Shown: one piece after another, positions 9,258 through 18,561 of the stretch
How positions within the stretch are numbered: position 1 is the stretch's first letter
How the letters are laid out: the number at the start of each line of letters is the position of its first letter
Source: Mixta theicola
GTDB lineage: Bacteria; Pseudomonadota; Gammaproteobacteria; Enterobacterales; Enterobacteriaceae
Length of the DNA: 64,000 bases
Direction of reading: 5' to 3'
Assembly (NCBI RefSeq): GCF_002895925.1
Contig: NZ_NWUO01000002.1
Span: forward strand, 124,001-188,000
The notes under the pieces: model-generated
What the model was told of the DNA's origin: nothing
Database searches by the model: none
What the model saw: the letters and a program-made list of their open reading frames with translations, nothing else
Program-made: the position numbers and the translations under genes

Positions 9258-9268
9258 TGCAGGCTTCC

Positions 9269-9325
9269 GGGTGGCCTCAGGCCGCCCATGTTGAGCAATA
9301 TGGCTTCAGCTATCCGGCTGAAGCC
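9269..9325 (+). other. tandem intercistronic stem-loops between oppA and oppB
   Basis: Two stems follow oppA. The first is GGGTGGCC/GGCCGCCC (9269-9287, one G-U pair). The second is the perfect GGCTTCAG/CTGAAGCC (9302-9309 with 9318-9325). Neither has a T-run. They are probably mRNA-stabilising or partial termination elements that set oppA above oppBCDF expression. Confidence 0.6.
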
Positions 9326-9345
9326 AGATTCATCAGGTACGAGCA

Positions 9346-10266
9346 ATGTTAAAGTTCATCCTGCGTCGCTGCCTTGAAGCAATTCCGACGCTATTTATTC
9401 TGGTCACTATCTCTTTCTTTATGATGCGCCTGGCGCCCGGTAGTCCTTTTACCGGCGAACGCACCTTAACGCCGGAAGTGATGGCGAATATCGAAGCGAA
9501 ATATCATTTAAACGATCCGATGTGGAAGCAGTATGCCGACTATTTAAAGCAGCTGGCGCACGGTGATTTTGGCCCCTCGTTTAAATATAAGGATTATACC
9601 GTTAATGATTTAGTGGCTGGTTCGTTCCCGGTTTCCGCTAAGCTCGGCGCGGCCGCCTTTATTTTTGCCGTGCTGCTGGGCGTAACGGCAGGCGTCATCG
9701 CCGCATTAAATCAAAACAGTAAATGGGATTACGTTGTTATGAGCGTAGCGATGACCGGCGTGGTGATACCGAGCTTTGTTGTCGCGCCGCTGCTGGTCTT
9801 AGTATTTTCCATTACGCTGAAATGGTTGCCCGGCGGCGGCTGGAACGGGGGCGAACTTAAATTTATGATCTTGCCGATGGTGGCGCTTTCATTGGCCTAT
9901 ATCGCCAGTATTGCGCGTATTACGCGTGGTTCGATGATTGAAGTTATGCATTCCAATTTTATCCGTACCGCCCGTGCGAAAGGGCTGTCGACGCGGCGTA
10001 TTGTATTACGCCACGCCTTAAAGCCTGCGCTGCTGCCGGTGCTTTCTTATCTTGGCCCCGCCTTTGTTGGCATTATTACCGGCTCGATGGTTATCGAAAC
10101 TATTTACGGGTTACCGGGAATTGGTCAGCTGTTTGTTAATGGCGCGCTTAACCGTGATTACTCACTGGTACTGAGCCTGACTATTTTAGTCGGCACGCTG
10201 ACTATTGTGTTTAACGCCATCGTTGACGTGCTGTATGCCGTTATCGATCCGAAAATTCGTTATTAA
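9346..10266 (+). CDS. oppB: oligopeptide ABC permease subunit OppB
   Basis: OppB has 306 residues and is one of the two inner-membrane permease subunits of the oligopeptide importer. It shows about six membrane segments. The N-terminal helix LRRCLEAIPTLFILVTISFF is typical of the family. The EAA-type cytoplasmic loop that docks on the ATPase is present (FIRTARAKGLSTRRIVLRHA). The gene lies 88 bases after oppA and 14 bases before oppC in one operon. Length matches E. coli (306). Confidence 0.96.
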   Translation: MLKFILRRCLEAIPTLFILVTISFFMMRLAPGSPFTGERTLTPEVMANIEAKYHLNDPMWKQYADYLKQLAHGDFGPSFKYKDYTVNDLVAGSFPVSAKLGAAAFIFAVLLGVTAGVIAALNQNSKWDYVVMSVAMTGVVIPSFVVAPLLVLVFSITLKWLPGGGWNGGELKFMILPMVALSLAYIASIARITRGSMIEVMHSNFIRTARAKGLSTRRIVLRHALKPALLPVLSYLGPAFVGIITGSMVIETIYGLPGIGQLFVNGALNRDYSLVLSLTILVGTLTIVFNAIVDVLYAVIDPKIRY

Positions 10267-10280
10267 TACCGGGGCTCGCC

Positions 10281-11189
10281 ATGATTTTGAGTAAGAAAAA
10301 TAGCGAATCTCTTGATACGTTCAGTGAAAAACTGGAAGTGGAAGGGCGCAGTTTGTGGCAGGACGCGCGTCGTCGTTTTATACATAACCGTGCGGCGTTG
10401 CTCAGCCTGTTTATTTTACTGCTGATCGCGCTGTTTGTGATTATCGCGCCCTGGGTTTCCCCCTTTGCCTATGATGATACCGACTGGGCAATGATGTCCG
10501 CCGCGCCGGATATGGTGTCAGGTCATTATTTTGGCACCGACTCCTCCGGGCGCGATCTGTTAGTGCGCGTGGCGATTGGCGGGCGCATCTCGCTGATGGT
10601 CGGCATTGCGGCCGCGCTGGTGGCGGTGGTGGTCGGCACCCTGTATGGCACGCTGGCAGGCTATCTGGGCGGAAAAACAGATTCCGTCATGATGCGCCTG
10701 CTGGAAATCCTCAATTCCTTTCCGTTTATGTTTTTTGTGATCCTGCTGGTGACCTTTTTTGGTCAAAACATCCTGCTGATCTTTGTCGCCATCGGCATGG
10801 TTTCCTGGCTCGATATGGCGCGTATTGTGCGCGGGCAGACGTTAAGCCTGAAGCGTAAGGAATATATTGAGGCAGCTCAGGTTGGCGGCGTCTCTACCAT
10901 CCAGATTGTTCTGCGCCATATCGTGCCTAACGTGCTGGGGGTGGTGGTGGTTTACGCCTCACTGCTGGTGCCGGGCATGATCCTGTTTGAATCTTTCCTC
11001 AGCTTCCTTGGACTTGGAACCCAGGAACCGCTCAGCAGCTGGGGCGCCTTGCTTAGCGACGGCGCCAACTCGATGGAGGTATCGCCCTGGCTGTTGCTTT
11101 TTCCGGCTGGTTTTTTGGTGATTACCCTGTTTTGTTTCAACTTTATCGGCGATGGCCTGCGTGATGCCCTCGACCCGAAAGATCGGTAA
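10281..11189 (+). CDS. oppC: oligopeptide ABC permease subunit OppC
   Basis: OppC has 302 residues and is the second inner-membrane permease subunit. The N-terminal cytoplasmic stretch is followed by a membrane helix (LLSLFILLLIALFVIIAPWV). The substrate-side motif FGTDSSGRDLLVRV and the EAA loop KEYIEAAQVGGVSTIQIVLRH are family hallmarks. Spacing to oppD is 11 bases, which supports cotranscription. The gene is intact. Confidence 0.96.
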   Translation: MILSKKNSESLDTFSEKLEVEGRSLWQDARRRFIHNRAALLSLFILLLIALFVIIAPWVSPFAYDDTDWAMMSAAPDMVSGHYFGTDSSGRDLLVRVAIGGRISLMVGIAAALVAVVVGTLYGTLAGYLGGKTDSVMMRLLEILNSFPFMFFVILLVTFFGQNILLIFVAIGMVSWLDMARIVRGQTLSLKRKEYIEAAQVGGVSTIQIVLRHIVPNVLGVVVVYASLLVPGMILFESFLSFLGLGTQEPLSSWGALLSDGANSMEVSPWLLLFPAGFLVITLFCFNFIGDGLRDALDPKDR

Positions 11190-11200
11190 GGAATTTCCCG

Positions 11201-12214
11201 ATGAGTACGATTGACGTTCAGCCAGCGATGGCGAAAAGCGCGGGAAGCGACTTACTGCTCGACGTAAAGGATTTACGCGTAACCTTTTCCACGCCGGATG
11301 GCGAGGTGACGGCGGTTAATGACCTGAACTTCAGCCTGCGGGCGGGAGAAACATTAGGCATTGTCGGTGAGTCCGGCTCCGGTAAATCGCAAACCGCTTT
11401 TGCCCTGATGGGCCTTTTGGCCAGCAACGGGCGCATTGAAGGCTCTGCGCGCTTTAACGGACGCGAAATCCTTAATCTGCCGGAGAAGCAGCTTAATGCG
11501 CTGCGGGCGGAACAGGTGGCGATGATTTTCCAGGATCCGATGACTTCGCTGAATCCCTATCTGCGCGTGGGCGATCAGCTGATGGAGGTGCTGCAGCTGC
11601 ATAAAGGCATGAGCAAAGCGCAGGCGTTTGAAGAGTCGGTGCGGATGCTGGATGCGGTGAAAATGCCGGAAGCGCGTAAGCGCATGAAAATGTATCCGCA
11701 TGAATTTTCAGGCGGCATGCGCCAGCGCGTGATGATTGCGATGGCGCTGCTCTGTCGGCCCAAACTGCTGATCGCCGATGAGCCAACCACCGCGCTTGAC
11801 GTGACGGTACAGGCGCAAATCATGACGCTGTTAAACGAGCTGAAGCGCGAGTTTAACACCGCCATTATTATGATTACGCACGATCTGGGCGTAGTGGCGG
11901 GCATCTGTAATAAAGTGCTGGTGATGTATGCCGGACGCACGATGGAATACGGCAACGCGCGCGACGTCTTTTATCATCCGGCGCATCCTTACGCGCTGGG
12001 GCTGCTGAATGCGGTGCCGCGGCTGGATACGGAAGGGGAATCACTGCTGACCATACCGGGCAATCCGCCTAACCTGCTGCGCCTGCCGAAAGGCTGTCCG
12101 TTTCAGCCTCGCTGCCCTTATGCCATGGAAATCTGCGCCAGCGCGCCGCCGCTGGAAGCCTTTGGTGAGGGACGCCTGCGCGCCTGCTTTAAGCCGGTGG
12201 AGGAGTTAGTATGA
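11201..12214 (+). CDS. oppD: oligopeptide ABC transporter ATPase OppD
   Basis: OppD is a 337-residue ATP-binding subunit on the cytoplasmic face. It carries Walker [10 protein letters not shown], signature FSGGMRQRV and Walker [13 protein letters not shown]. The C-terminal oligopeptide-transporter extension has the Cys-rich segment [14 protein letters not shown], which in related ATPases binds an Fe-S cluster. Its stop codon overlaps the oppF start (ATGA). Confidence 0.96.
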   Translation: MSTIDVQPAMAKSAGSDLLLDVKDLRVTFSTPDGEVTAVNDLNFSLRAGETLGIVGESGSGKSQTAFALMGLLASNGRIEGSARFNGREILNLPEKQLNALRAEQVAMIFQDPMTSLNPYLRVGDQLMEVLQLHKGMSKAQAFEESVRMLDAVKMPEARKRMKMYPHEFSGGMRQRVMIAMALLCRPKLLIADEPTTALDVTVQAQIMTLLNELKREFNTAIIMITHDLGVVAGICNKVLVMYAGRTMEYGNARDVFYHPAHPYALGLLNAVPRLDTEGESLLTIPGNPPNLLRLPKGCPFQPRCPYAMEICASAPPLEAFGEGRLRACFKPVEELV

Positions 12215-13212
12215 ACGCCGTAGCTGAGAAAAAAGTTCTGCTCGAAATCGCCGATCTTAAGGTTCATTTCGATATTAAAGATGGCAAGCAGTGGTTCTGG
12301 CAGCCGTCAAAAACGTTAAAGGCGGTAGATGGCGTTAGCCTGCGTCTGTATGAAGGCGAGACGCTGGGCGTGGTTGGCGAATCCGGCTGCGGCAAATCAA
12401 CGCTGGCGCGCGCGATTATCGGCCTGGTAAAGGCGACCGATGGCCGCGTTGCCTGGCTGGGCCGCGATCTGCTTGGCCAAAGCGAAGAAGAATGGCGCAA
12501 GGCGCGCAGCGATATTCAGATGATTTTCCAGGATCCGCTGGCCTCGCTTAACCCACGCATGAATATCGGCGACATTATTGCCGAGCCGCTGCGCACTTAT
12601 CATCCCGGCATGCCGCGTCAGGAGATAAAAGATCGCGTGAAGGCGATGATGATGAAAGTTGGGCTGCTGCCGAACCTGATTAACCGCTATCCACACGAGT
12701 TTTCCGGCGGTCAGTGTCAGCGTATCGGTATTGCACGCGCGCTGATCCTGGAGCCGAAACTGATCATTTGTGATGAGCCGGTATCGGCGCTGGACGTCTC
12801 TATTCAGGCGCAGGTGGTAAATCTGCTGCAGCAGCTGCAGCGTGAAATGGGACTTTCGCTGATTTTTATCGCCCACGATCTGGCGGTGGTGAAACATATT
12901 TCCGATCGCGTGCTGGTGATGTATCTGGGACATGCGGTAGAGCTGGGAACCTACAGCGAGGTATATAACAATCCGCAGCATCCTTATACCCGAGCGCTGA
13001 TGTCAGCCGTACCGATCCCCGATCCGGACAGGGAGAAAAATAAGAGTATCCAGCTGCTGGAAGGCGAGCTGCCTTCGCCGATTAATCCACCGTCGGGCTG
13101 CGTATTCCGTACCCGCTGCCCGATTGCCGGGCCAGAATGCGCGCAAACCCGTCCACTGCTGGAGGGCAGTTTCCGTCATGCGGTCTCCTGCCTGAAGGTC
13201 GATCCGCTGTAA
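12211..13212 (+). CDS. oppF: oligopeptide ABC transporter ATPase OppF
   Basis: OppF is a 333-residue partner ATPase of OppD. It carries Walker A GESGCGKST, signature FSGGQCQRI and Walker B LIICDEPVSALD. The Cys-containing C-terminal motif is CVFRTRCPIAGPEC. It is the last gene of the operon, with a strong terminator 12 bases after the stop. The four-base overlap with oppD indicates translational coupling. Confidence 0.96.
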   Translation: MNAVAEKKVLLEIADLKVHFDIKDGKQWFWQPSKTLKAVDGVSLRLYEGETLGVVGESGCGKSTLARAIIGLVKATDGRVAWLGRDLLGQSEEEWRKARSDIQMIFQDPLASLNPRMNIGDIIAEPLRTYHPGMPRQEIKDRVKAMMMKVGLLPNLINRYPHEFSGGQCQRIGIARALILEPKLIICDEPVSALDVSIQAQVVNLLQQLQREMGLSLIFIAHDLAVVKHISDRVLVMYLGHAVELGTYSEVYNNPQHPYTRALMSAVPIPDPDREKNKSIQLLEGELPSPINPPSGCVFRTRCPIAGPECAQTRPLLEGSFRHAVSCLKVDPL

Positions 13213-13223
13213 CGTTCCGTCAT

Positions 13224-13256
13224 AAAAAAAGGCTGCCTGACGCAGCCTTTTTTCGC
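13224..13256. terminator. opp operon terminator (also serves yciU)
   Basis: The arms GGCTGC/GCAGCC, extended by A7 on the left and T6 on the right, form a symmetrical hairpin (13224-13253). It can act for oppF on the plus strand and for yciU on the minus strand. Confidence 0.85.
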
Positions 13257-13270
13257 GAAAGAGCGGGGAA

Positions 13271-13594
13271 TTATTCACGCCACAAAATATGGCACAGCTT
13301 ATGATCTTTTTCACGGCACAGCAGAACGCGGGCAAATACGTCGGTTACCGGTTCACCTTCCGCTTCGCCGAGGCCAATCACCACTTCTGCGAAAAAGTCG
13401 GGATTAAGATCGAAATCGACATGCTCGCGCCAGTCTTCGGAGGGATCAAACAGCTCCGCGCCGCCGCGTTCTTCAAACTGTAAATTAAACAGGATAATAT
13501 CGGCCGGATCGAGGTTATCGCCCGCCAGCTCCAGAAAAATATCGTAAGCCTGTTCCAGCGTTTCATCTTCAGTAAGACGGTTATTTAAGTCCAT
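13271..13594 (-). CDS. yciU: dsDNA-mimic-type acidic protein YciU
   Basis: This is a 107-residue strongly acidic protein of the UPF0263/DUF440 family (YciU, HI1450), proposed from structure to mimic double-stranded DNA and bind DNA-binding proteins. Asp and Glu dominate, for example [13 protein letters not shown] and [13 protein letters not shown] longer reading frame extends upstream, but the ATG at 13594 gives [20 protein letters not shown], the normal family start. It lies 46 bases downstream of clsA and is probably cotranscribed with it. Confidence 0.92.
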   Translation of the reverse strand: MDLNNRLTEDETLEQAYDIFLELAGDNLDPADIILFNLQFEERGGAELFDPSEDWREHVDFDLNPDFFAEVVIGLGEAEGEPVTDVFARVLLCREKDHKLCHILWRE

Positions 13595-13640
13595 GATTGA
13601 TCCCGTATGCCCGCAGGCGTAATAGCATTTTCCGCACGTT

Positions 13641-15101
13641 TTACAGCAACGGACTAAAGAAGTAAAACAGTCGTTCAACGATCCGCTGCCACCAGGGACG
13701 ATGCGCCCAGCGTTTGGCATCCACCAGCCGGGAACGGGCGATATAATCATCCTGTACGTGCGCCAAATCGCTGCCAAAACCGTCGTCGTCAATCACCAGC
13801 GTTATTTCAAAATTAAGCCACAGGCTGCGCATATCGAGGTTAACGGTGCCAATCAGGCTAAGCTGCCCATCCACCAGCACGCTTTTGGTATGCAACAGGC
13901 CGCCTTCGAACTGATAAATTTTTACGCCTGCTTCCAACAGCTCGGTAAAGAAAGCGCGACTGGCCCAGCCTACCAGCAGTGAGTCATTATGGCGCGGTAC
14001 AATAATGCTGACGTCAACGCCGCGCAGCGCCGCCGTACAGATAGCATGTAGCAAATCGTCGCTGGGAACAAAGTAGGGCGTAGTCATAATGAGCTGCTCA
14101 CGGGCAGAATAAACCGCCGTCAGCAGCGCCTGATGGATCATATCCTCCGGGAAGCCGGGACCAGAGGCAATGACCTGAATAATATGTCCGCTCTCCTGCT
14201 CGAAGGGCATCACGTTAGTATCCGGCGGCGGCGGCAAAATGCGTTTGCCCGTTTCGATTTCCCAGTCGCAGGAGTAGATGATCCCCATAGTGGTCGCCAC
14301 CGGCCCCTCCATCCGCGCCATTAAATCGATCCACTGGCCCACGCCGGCATCCTGTTTAAAGTAGCGCGGATCGACCAGATTCATGCTGCCGGTATAGGCA
14401 ATATAGTTATCGATCAGCACCACTTTACGGTGCTGGCGTAAATCCATACGGCGCAGGAAAACACGCAGCAGGCTGACCTGCAGCGCCTCGACAACGTCAA
14501 TACCGGCATTGCGCATCATCGCTGGCCACTGGCTGCGGAAAAAGGTGACGCTGCCGGCTGAATCCAGCATTAGCCGACAGTGAACGCCGCGCCGCGCCGC
14601 CGCCATCAGAGATTCCGCCACGTCGTCCGCCATGCCGCCCGGATGCCAGATATAAAACACTATCTCAATATTATGGCGAGCCAGCTGAATATCCCGGATC
14701 AGGGCTTTCATCGTATCGTCAGTACTGGTCAGCAGCTGTAGCTGGTTGCCTTTTACGCCGGCAATGCCCTGGCGATTTTCACACAGCTGAAACAGCGAGC
14801 GCGCCACATCGCTGTGTTCGGTCGCGAAAATGGAATGACAGCTTTTTAAATCGTTGAGCCAGCGGGCGGTGGAAGGCCACATGGTGCGTGCGCGCTCTGC
14901 CCGCCGTTTACCCAGGTAGAGTTCGCCAAAAGAAAGATAAGCGATAATACCGACCAGCGGCAGAATATAGATAATCAGTAGCCAGGCCATCGCGGAGGTT
15001 ACCGCGCGGCGTTTCATCAGGATACGCAGCGTTACGCTGGCAATCAGTAACCAGTATCCGAAAAACAATAGCCAGCTAATCAGAGTATAGAACGTGGTCA
15101 T
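13641..15101 (-). CDS. clsA: cardiolipin synthase A
   Basis: ClsA has 486 residues and makes cardiolipin from two phosphatidylglycerol molecules at the inner membrane. Two N-terminal membrane helices lie in residues 1-60. Two phospholipase D HKD motifs follow: HRKVVLID with [11 protein letters not shown], and HTKSVLVD with GTVNLDMRS. Length equals that of E. coli ClsA. The gene is intact and lies upstream of yciU on the minus strand, as in E. coli. Confidence 0.96.
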   Translation of the reverse strand: MTTFYTLISWLLFFGYWLLIASVTLRILMKRRAVTSAMAWLLIIYILPLVGIIAYLSFGELYLGKRRAERARTMWPSTARWLNDLKSCHSIFATEHSDVARSLFQLCENRQGIAGVKGNQLQLLTSTDDTMKALIRDIQLARHNIEIVFYIWHPGGMADDVAESLMAAARRGVHCRLMLDSAGSVTFFRSQWPAMMRNAGIDVVEALQVSLLRVFLRRMDLRQHRKVVLIDNYIAYTGSMNLVDPRYFKQDAGVGQWIDLMARMEGPVATTMGIIYSCDWEIETGKRILPPPPDTNVMPFEQESGHIIQVIASGPGFPEDMIHQALLTAVYSAREQLIMTTPYFVPSDDLLHAICTAALRGVDVSIIVPRHNDSLLVGWASRAFFTELLEAGVKIYQFEGGLLHTKSVLVDGQLSLIGTVNLDMRSLWLNFEITLVIDDDGFGSDLAHVQDDYIARSRLVDAKRWAHRPWWQRIVERLFYFFSPLL

Positions 15102-15256
15102 AAAGTGGAAATCCGGTTCGCGCTTTGATGCAGGAAGTGTACGTGGAGATAGCTACCGGCGAAACCTTTTGTCGTTAATCGGCAACAGAGAAGGATGTTG
15201 CCAGTGGGTGAAAAGGTCTATAATGCGCCGCGTTGTTTGGCAATCGGACAAAGGTT

Positions 15257-15430
15257 ATGAAGCGAAGCAGGAATGAAGTTGCTCGCTGGCGTATGTTGCG
15301 TCAGGCCCAGCGTAAAAAGGCTCGCTGGCTGGAAGGGCAGTCACGGCGTTATCGACGTATCCACGCCATCCGCCATCAGCTGGCGCAGCAGCAGCGCCGT
15401 TCAGTGCTGTTTATCAACTATTTCTGGTAA
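15257..15430 (+). CDS. yciY: small basic protein YciY
   Basis: This is a 57-residue, very Arg-rich protein beginning MKRSRNEVARWRMLRQAQRK and containing KARWLEGQSRR. That pattern closely matches E. coli YciY, which sits at the same place between cls and the following genes. The function is unknown. The frame is open further upstream, but the ATG at 15257 gives the family length, and AAAGG lies directly upstream. A terminator follows one base after the stop. Confidence 0.85.
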   Translation: MKRSRNEVARWRMLRQAQRKKARWLEGQSRRYRRIHAIRHQLAQQQRRSVLFINYFW

Positions 15431-15431
15431 G

Positions 15432-15460
15432 AAAAAAGGGAGCGTTCTGGCTCCCTTAAT
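15432..15460. terminator. yciY terminator
   Basis: GGGAGC (15438-15443) and GCTCCC (15450-15455) pair across a six-base loop. A6 precedes and TTAATGTT follows, so it may also work on the minus strand. Confidence 0.7.
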
Positions 15461-15527
15461 GTTCATCAGAGCCTTTCAGCCCTCACTCATTTACCCGCCG
15501 AAGCGGATTTGTTTATCTGTCGATTTA

Positions 15528-15857
15528 TCAGGCTGCCATTTTCCGGCACTCTTCAGCACATCTGTGACAGGCTTTTGAACAATCCTGACAGTGATCGTGC
15601 TGGTGCTTGCCACATTCATCGCCACATTGCTGGCAAATTTCTGCACAAACTGCACACAGCTTTTTGGCTGATTCGCTATTCAGGGCCATGAACTGAGCCG
15701 CAAGCCGGCATATATTGGCGCACTGTATATCCAGGCGTATGCAGTCGCGCATCATTTCAAGATTCTCTTCCTGAAGACACGAGGCCGCGCAGTTATCACA
15801 GGCTGCCGCGCAAAGATAGCAGGCTTCGATACAGTTGCGATATTGTTCAATCATCAT
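15528..15857 (-). CDS. Cys-rich four-helix-bundle copper-binding (Csp-like) protein
   Basis: This 109-residue protein has 19 Cys, mostly in CxxC and CxxxC spacings along helices (CIEACYLCAAACDNCAASC; CAVCAEICQQCGDEC). It ends in a His/Cys-rich tail (HQHDHC). The pattern is that of the DUF326/Csp family, whose characterised members store many Cu(I) ions inside a four-helix bundle. No export signal is visible, which points to a cytosolic Csp3-like protein. It occupies the slot where E. coli has the potassium channel gene kch. The copper role is inferred from family and pattern. Confidence 0.88.
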   Translation of the reverse strand: MMIEQYRNCIEACYLCAAACDNCAASCLQEENLEMMRDCIRLDIQCANICRLAAQFMALNSESAKKLCAVCAEICQQCGDECGKHQHDHCQDCSKACHRCAEECRKMAA

Positions 15858-16040
15858 TTCTTCCTTAGTTTAAAAGCGTCTTTTAAGCCTGGAAGATTTT
15901 GACAATTATTCAACCGGTGCCGGGAAAGTTCTGGATTGCACATTATTGTATAAGGCGTTCAACGACGAGCGGTCGGCGTGCTGGAAACACGAAGAATACG
16001 GCTGCTGCAGAAAAAATAAGCGATGCGTATCAGAGGTTTA

Positions 16041-16076
16041 ATAAAAAATCCCGGCAACATGCCGATCGCCGGGATT
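16041..16076 (-). terminator. yciI terminator
   Basis: The arms AATCCCGGC (16048-16056) and GCCGGGATT (16068-16076) pair. On the minus strand the hairpin is followed by T6 (A-run at 16043-16048 on the plus strand). It lies about 30 bases after the yciI stop. Confidence 0.8.
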
Positions 16077-16106
16077 ATAAGAAGATAAAAAAGAAATATT
16101 TTACGC

Positions 16107-16403
16107 TTAAAATACCCGCTTAAACGGCTTAACCGCGACCTGTTTATACACGCCTGCGGCGATATAAGGGTCATCCTCAGCCCAGGACTGCGCGGCTTCC
16201 AGCGACGGAAACTCAGCAATAACCGTCGAGCCGGTAAAACCCGCCGCACCCGGTTCGTTACTGTCAACGGCAGGCATTGGGCCCGCCACAATTAAACGAC
16301 CTTCATCCCGCAGCAGCTGCAGACGAGCAAGGTGGGCCGGGCGAACGGCGCTACGCTTTTCCAGCGAATCGGCATTGTCTTCCGCATAAATGACATATAG
16401 CAC
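16107..16403 (-). CDS. yciI: YciI family protein
   Basis: YciI has 98 residues and a ferredoxin-like dimeric alpha/beta-barrel fold. Family features are the start [17 protein letters not shown], the RPAHLARL segment with the conserved active-site-like His, and the region [12 protein letters not shown]. coli YciI has no established reaction. It is placed next to tonB as in E. coli. The ATG has AGGAGT upstream. The gene is intact. Confidence 0.94.
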   Translation of the reverse strand: MLYVIYAEDNADSLEKRSAVRPAHLARLQLLRDEGRLIVAGPMPAVDSNEPGAAGFTGSTVIAEFPSLEAAQSWAEDDPYIAAGVYKQVAVKPFKRVF

Positions 16404-16551
16404 GGTAGTTACTCCTGTAGGGATGGGTCAGTTTGGCAGTTACGTTAAGTTATCGTAAAGTTTTGTGCAAATGAAAAGATAATGCCTTGTTGACCTGCAG
16501 CAATGAACGCAGGTTTTATGCTTTTTTCTGTCTCCGGCGGTGGGGGAGTTG

Positions 16552-16581
16552 TTGAAACTGATTGCTATTTGCATCTAAAAT
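16552..16581 (+). promoter_or_regulatory. tonB promoter with probable Fur site
   Basis: TTGAAA (16552-16557) and TAAAAT (16576-16581) are spaced 18 bases. The stretch ATTGCTATTTGCATCTAAAA is nearly the same as the E. coli tonB promoter region that Fur binds. Iron repression of tonB is therefore likely. The match to E. coli is from memory. Confidence 0.65.
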
Positions 16582-16610
16582 TGCAGCCTCACTTGACCAG
16601 GCAAATAGTT

Positions 16611-17357
16611 ATGACAACGCTGACGACTCCTTTACCGCGCCGCTTATCACTATCCATGTTGCTTTCAGTGGCGCTGCACGGCAGCGTGATTGCCGCTTTG
16701 TTGTATGCTTCGTTTAACCGGAACGTTGAAGCGCCTAAAATGTCGCAGCCCATTAGCGTCTCGCTGGTGGCACCGGAAGTTCAGCCGGAGGCACAGCCTA
16801 CGCCGGAGCCTGCTCCAGCGCCAGAACCTGAACCACAGCCGGAACCGGAGCCGCAGCCTGCGCCTGAGCCACCGAAGCCGGAACCGGTGCCGATCCCCAA
16901 GCCAGTGCCGAAACCCAAACCTAAGCCGAAACCGGTTAAAAAAGAGGTGGTGAAGCCGCGCAAAGAGATCAAACCGCAGACGGAACCGCGTCAGGCATCG
17001 CCTTTCCAGGAGAATAGCGCCAGCACCACGGCGGCTAAACCCTCTACGGCTCCGAAAACGTCGCCAGCGCCGTCACGAACCGTTTCTGACGGGCCACGTG
17101 CGCTAAGCGTCGGTAAGCCCGGTTATCCCGCCCGTGCTTTTGCTCTGCGTATCGAAGGGCGCGTACGCGTGCAGTATGACGTAGACAGCAGCGGACGCGT
17201 TGATAACATCCGTATTCTGTCAGCGCAGCCGCGTAATATGTTTGAACGTGATGTGAAGCAGGCCATGAGAAAATGGCGCTATGAGAGCGGTAAGCCAGGC
17301 AACAACCTGACGATGACCATCGTGTTTCGCATCAACGGCGGCACCAGCATCGAATAG
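16611..17357 (+). CDS. tonB: TonB energy-transducing protein
   Basis: TonB has 248 residues. It couples the ExbB/ExbD proton motor to outer-membrane receptors for siderophores and cobalamin. The N-terminal membrane anchor includes LLSVALHGSVIAALLYASF with the conserved Ser and His. The periplasmic linker has Glu-Pro repeats (about residues 60-90) followed by Lys-Pro repeats (about 95-115). The C-terminal domain contains YPARAFALRIEGRVRVQYDV and ends FRINGGTSIE. The ATG at 16611 was chosen because the upstream in-frame codons overlap the promoter. It is convergent with yciA. Confidence 0.95.
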   Translation: MTTLTTPLPRRLSLSMLLSVALHGSVIAALLYASFNRNVEAPKMSQPISVSLVAPEVQPEAQPTPEPAPAPEPEPQPEPEPQPAPEPPKPEPVPIPKPVPKPKPKPKPVKKEVVKPRKEIKPQTEPRQASPFQENSASTTAAKPSTAPKTSPAPSRTVSDGPRALSVGKPGYPARAFALRIEGRVRVQYDVDSSGRVDNIRILSAQPRNMFERDVKQAMRKWRYESGKPGNNLTMTIVFRINGGTSIE

Positions 17358-17473
17358 TGCGGTTATCACCGTGGCGATCAAGGTTATGGCAACGCTTTAC
17401 CGCCAGAACGCTATTGGCATCAACGTGCCACGCTTGCGCGGCACGCCTGTCTTAAGCTGCAGACGCTGTCCTT

Positions 17474-17902
17474 TTATCCGGCGCTGGCCTGCGCCTGGTA
17501 ATGACTTTTTCCCGCCGGTAACGGACGAGATTTTCCCTCTTCATCCACCGCGACATAGATAAATATTGCCTCAGTCGTACAGTAGAACTGTCCCAGCGGT
17601 TCAGAAGAAACTTTTTTTATCCATACTTCAATGTTAATGGTCATCGAACTGCTGCCGGTACGGATACAGCGGGCATAGCAGCTGACGACGTCTCCCACCG
17701 CAACCGGCTTAAGAAACGTCATCCCATCGACGCGTACCGTCACGACGCGTCCTTCGGCCATCTCTTTGGCCAGAATAGCGCCGCCAATATCCATCTGCGA
17801 CATTAGCCAGCCGCCGAAAATATCACCGTTAGCGTTGGTATCTGCCGGCATCGCCAGCGTACGTAGCACCATTTCGCCTTGCGGCTTGCGATTATTATCC
17901 AT
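17474..17902 (-). CDS. yciA: acyl-CoA thioesterase YciA
   Basis: YciA has 142 residues and is a hot-dog fold thioesterase hydrolysing a broad range of acyl-CoAs. The motif TNANGDIFGGWLMSQMDIGG contains the catalytic Asp of the family. The C-terminal region TEAIFIYVAVDEEGKSRP is conserved. It lies downstream of yciB but behind a terminator, so it may have its own promoter as well as read-through. Confidence 0.94.
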   Translation of the reverse strand: MDNNRKPQGEMVLRTLAMPADTNANGDIFGGWLMSQMDIGGAILAKEMAEGRVVTVRVDGMTFLKPVAVGDVVSCYARCIRTGSSSMTINIEVWIKKVSSEPLGQFYCTTEAIFIYVAVDEEGKSRPLPAGKSHYQAQASAG

Positions 17903-17924
17903 TGCTCAGTTCTTTAGTTATCAC

Positions 17925-17952
17925 AATAAAAACCCGGCGCAATTTGGCCGGG
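17925..17952 (-). terminator. terminator between yciB and yciA
   Basis: CCCGGC (17933-17938) pairs with GCCGGG (17947-17952). On the minus strand the stem is followed by TTTTTATT. It lies just after the yciB stop and before the yciA start, suggesting partial uncoupling of the two genes. Confidence 0.75.
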
Positions 17953-17962
17953 CGGAACAGAA

Positions 17963-18499
17963 TTATTTTTGCTGCTGCGGCATCAGGCGGTAAATATAAA
18001 CGCCGCTCAGCAAGGTAAACAGTAGCGTCAGGCCCGTCAGCCCGAATACTTTAAAATTAACCCAAAATGCCTGCGGCAGCCAAAAGGCAACGTAGATATT
18101 TGCCAGACCGCATGCCAGGAAGAACAGCGCCCAGGCAATATTCAGTTTACGCCATGCATGTCGCGGCAGTTCCAGCTCTTTTCCCAACATGCTCTGGATT
18201 AATGGTTTTTCCATAAAAAACTGGCTGAACAATAGCGCCAAAGCGAACAGCGTATAAATAACCGTGACCTTCCATTTAATAAACTCATCGTTATGGAAAA
18301 CCAGCGTCAGGGTGCCAAATACCGCCACCAGCACAAAGGTGAAGATGGTCATCTTTTCCAGTTTTCGGTAGAGGATCCAGCCGGCAACCAGCGCCAGGCC
18401 GGTGGCGGCAATTAGCGCGCCGGAGGCCACATAAATATCGTACAGCTTGTAGAAAATGAAAAAGACCACCAGCGGAAGAAAGTCGAGTAGTTGCTTCAT
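17963..18499 (-). CDS. yciB: inner-membrane protein YciB (IspZ/septation protein A family)
   Basis: YciB has 178 residues and about five membrane helices. It starts [20 protein letters not shown], the family signature, and contains [15 protein letters not shown] and [17 protein letters not shown]. In E. coli YciB helps keep envelope integrity and interacts with elongation and division proteins. The ATG at 18499 replaces an upstream in-frame start that adds a non-family extension. Length matches E. coli (179). Confidence 0.94.
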   Translation of the reverse strand: MKQLLDFLPLVVFFIFYKLYDIYVASGALIAATGLALVAGWILYRKLEKMTIFTFVLVAVFGTLTLVFHNDEFIKWKVTVIYTLFALALLFSQFFMEKPLIQSMLGKELELPRHAWRKLNIAWALFFLACGLANIYVAFWLPQAFWVNFKVFGLTGLTLLFTLLSGVYIYRLMPQQQK

Positions 18500-18534
18500 A
18501 ATGAATTCCAGATCGTGCCCGGCAGCAAAGCATA

Positions 18535-18555
18535 ACGGCATACAAAGTATGCCGT
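18535..18555. other. intercistronic hairpin between yciC and yciB
   Basis: Perfect nine-base arms ACGGCATAC and GTATGCCGT close an AAA loop, just after the yciC stop. No T-run follows on either strand, so it is more likely an mRNA 3'-end stabiliser than a full terminator. Confidence 0.5.
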
Positions 18556-18561
18556 CAGGCC

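Noticed and set aside
16795-16940. Tandem DNA repeat or CRISPR-like array in tonB
   Set aside because: The repetition is of Pro-Glu and Pro-Lys codons with irregular spacing and no spacers; it is protein low complexity.
16781-16972. Gly-rich reading frame on the minus strand within tonB
   Set aside because: It is the antisense of the Pro-Glu/Pro-Lys linker of TonB; the repeats come from codon use of that linker.
17424-17445. CGTGCC/GGCACG hairpin between tonB and yciA as a terminator
   Set aside because: Only six pairs with a ten-base loop and no T-run; too weak to list.
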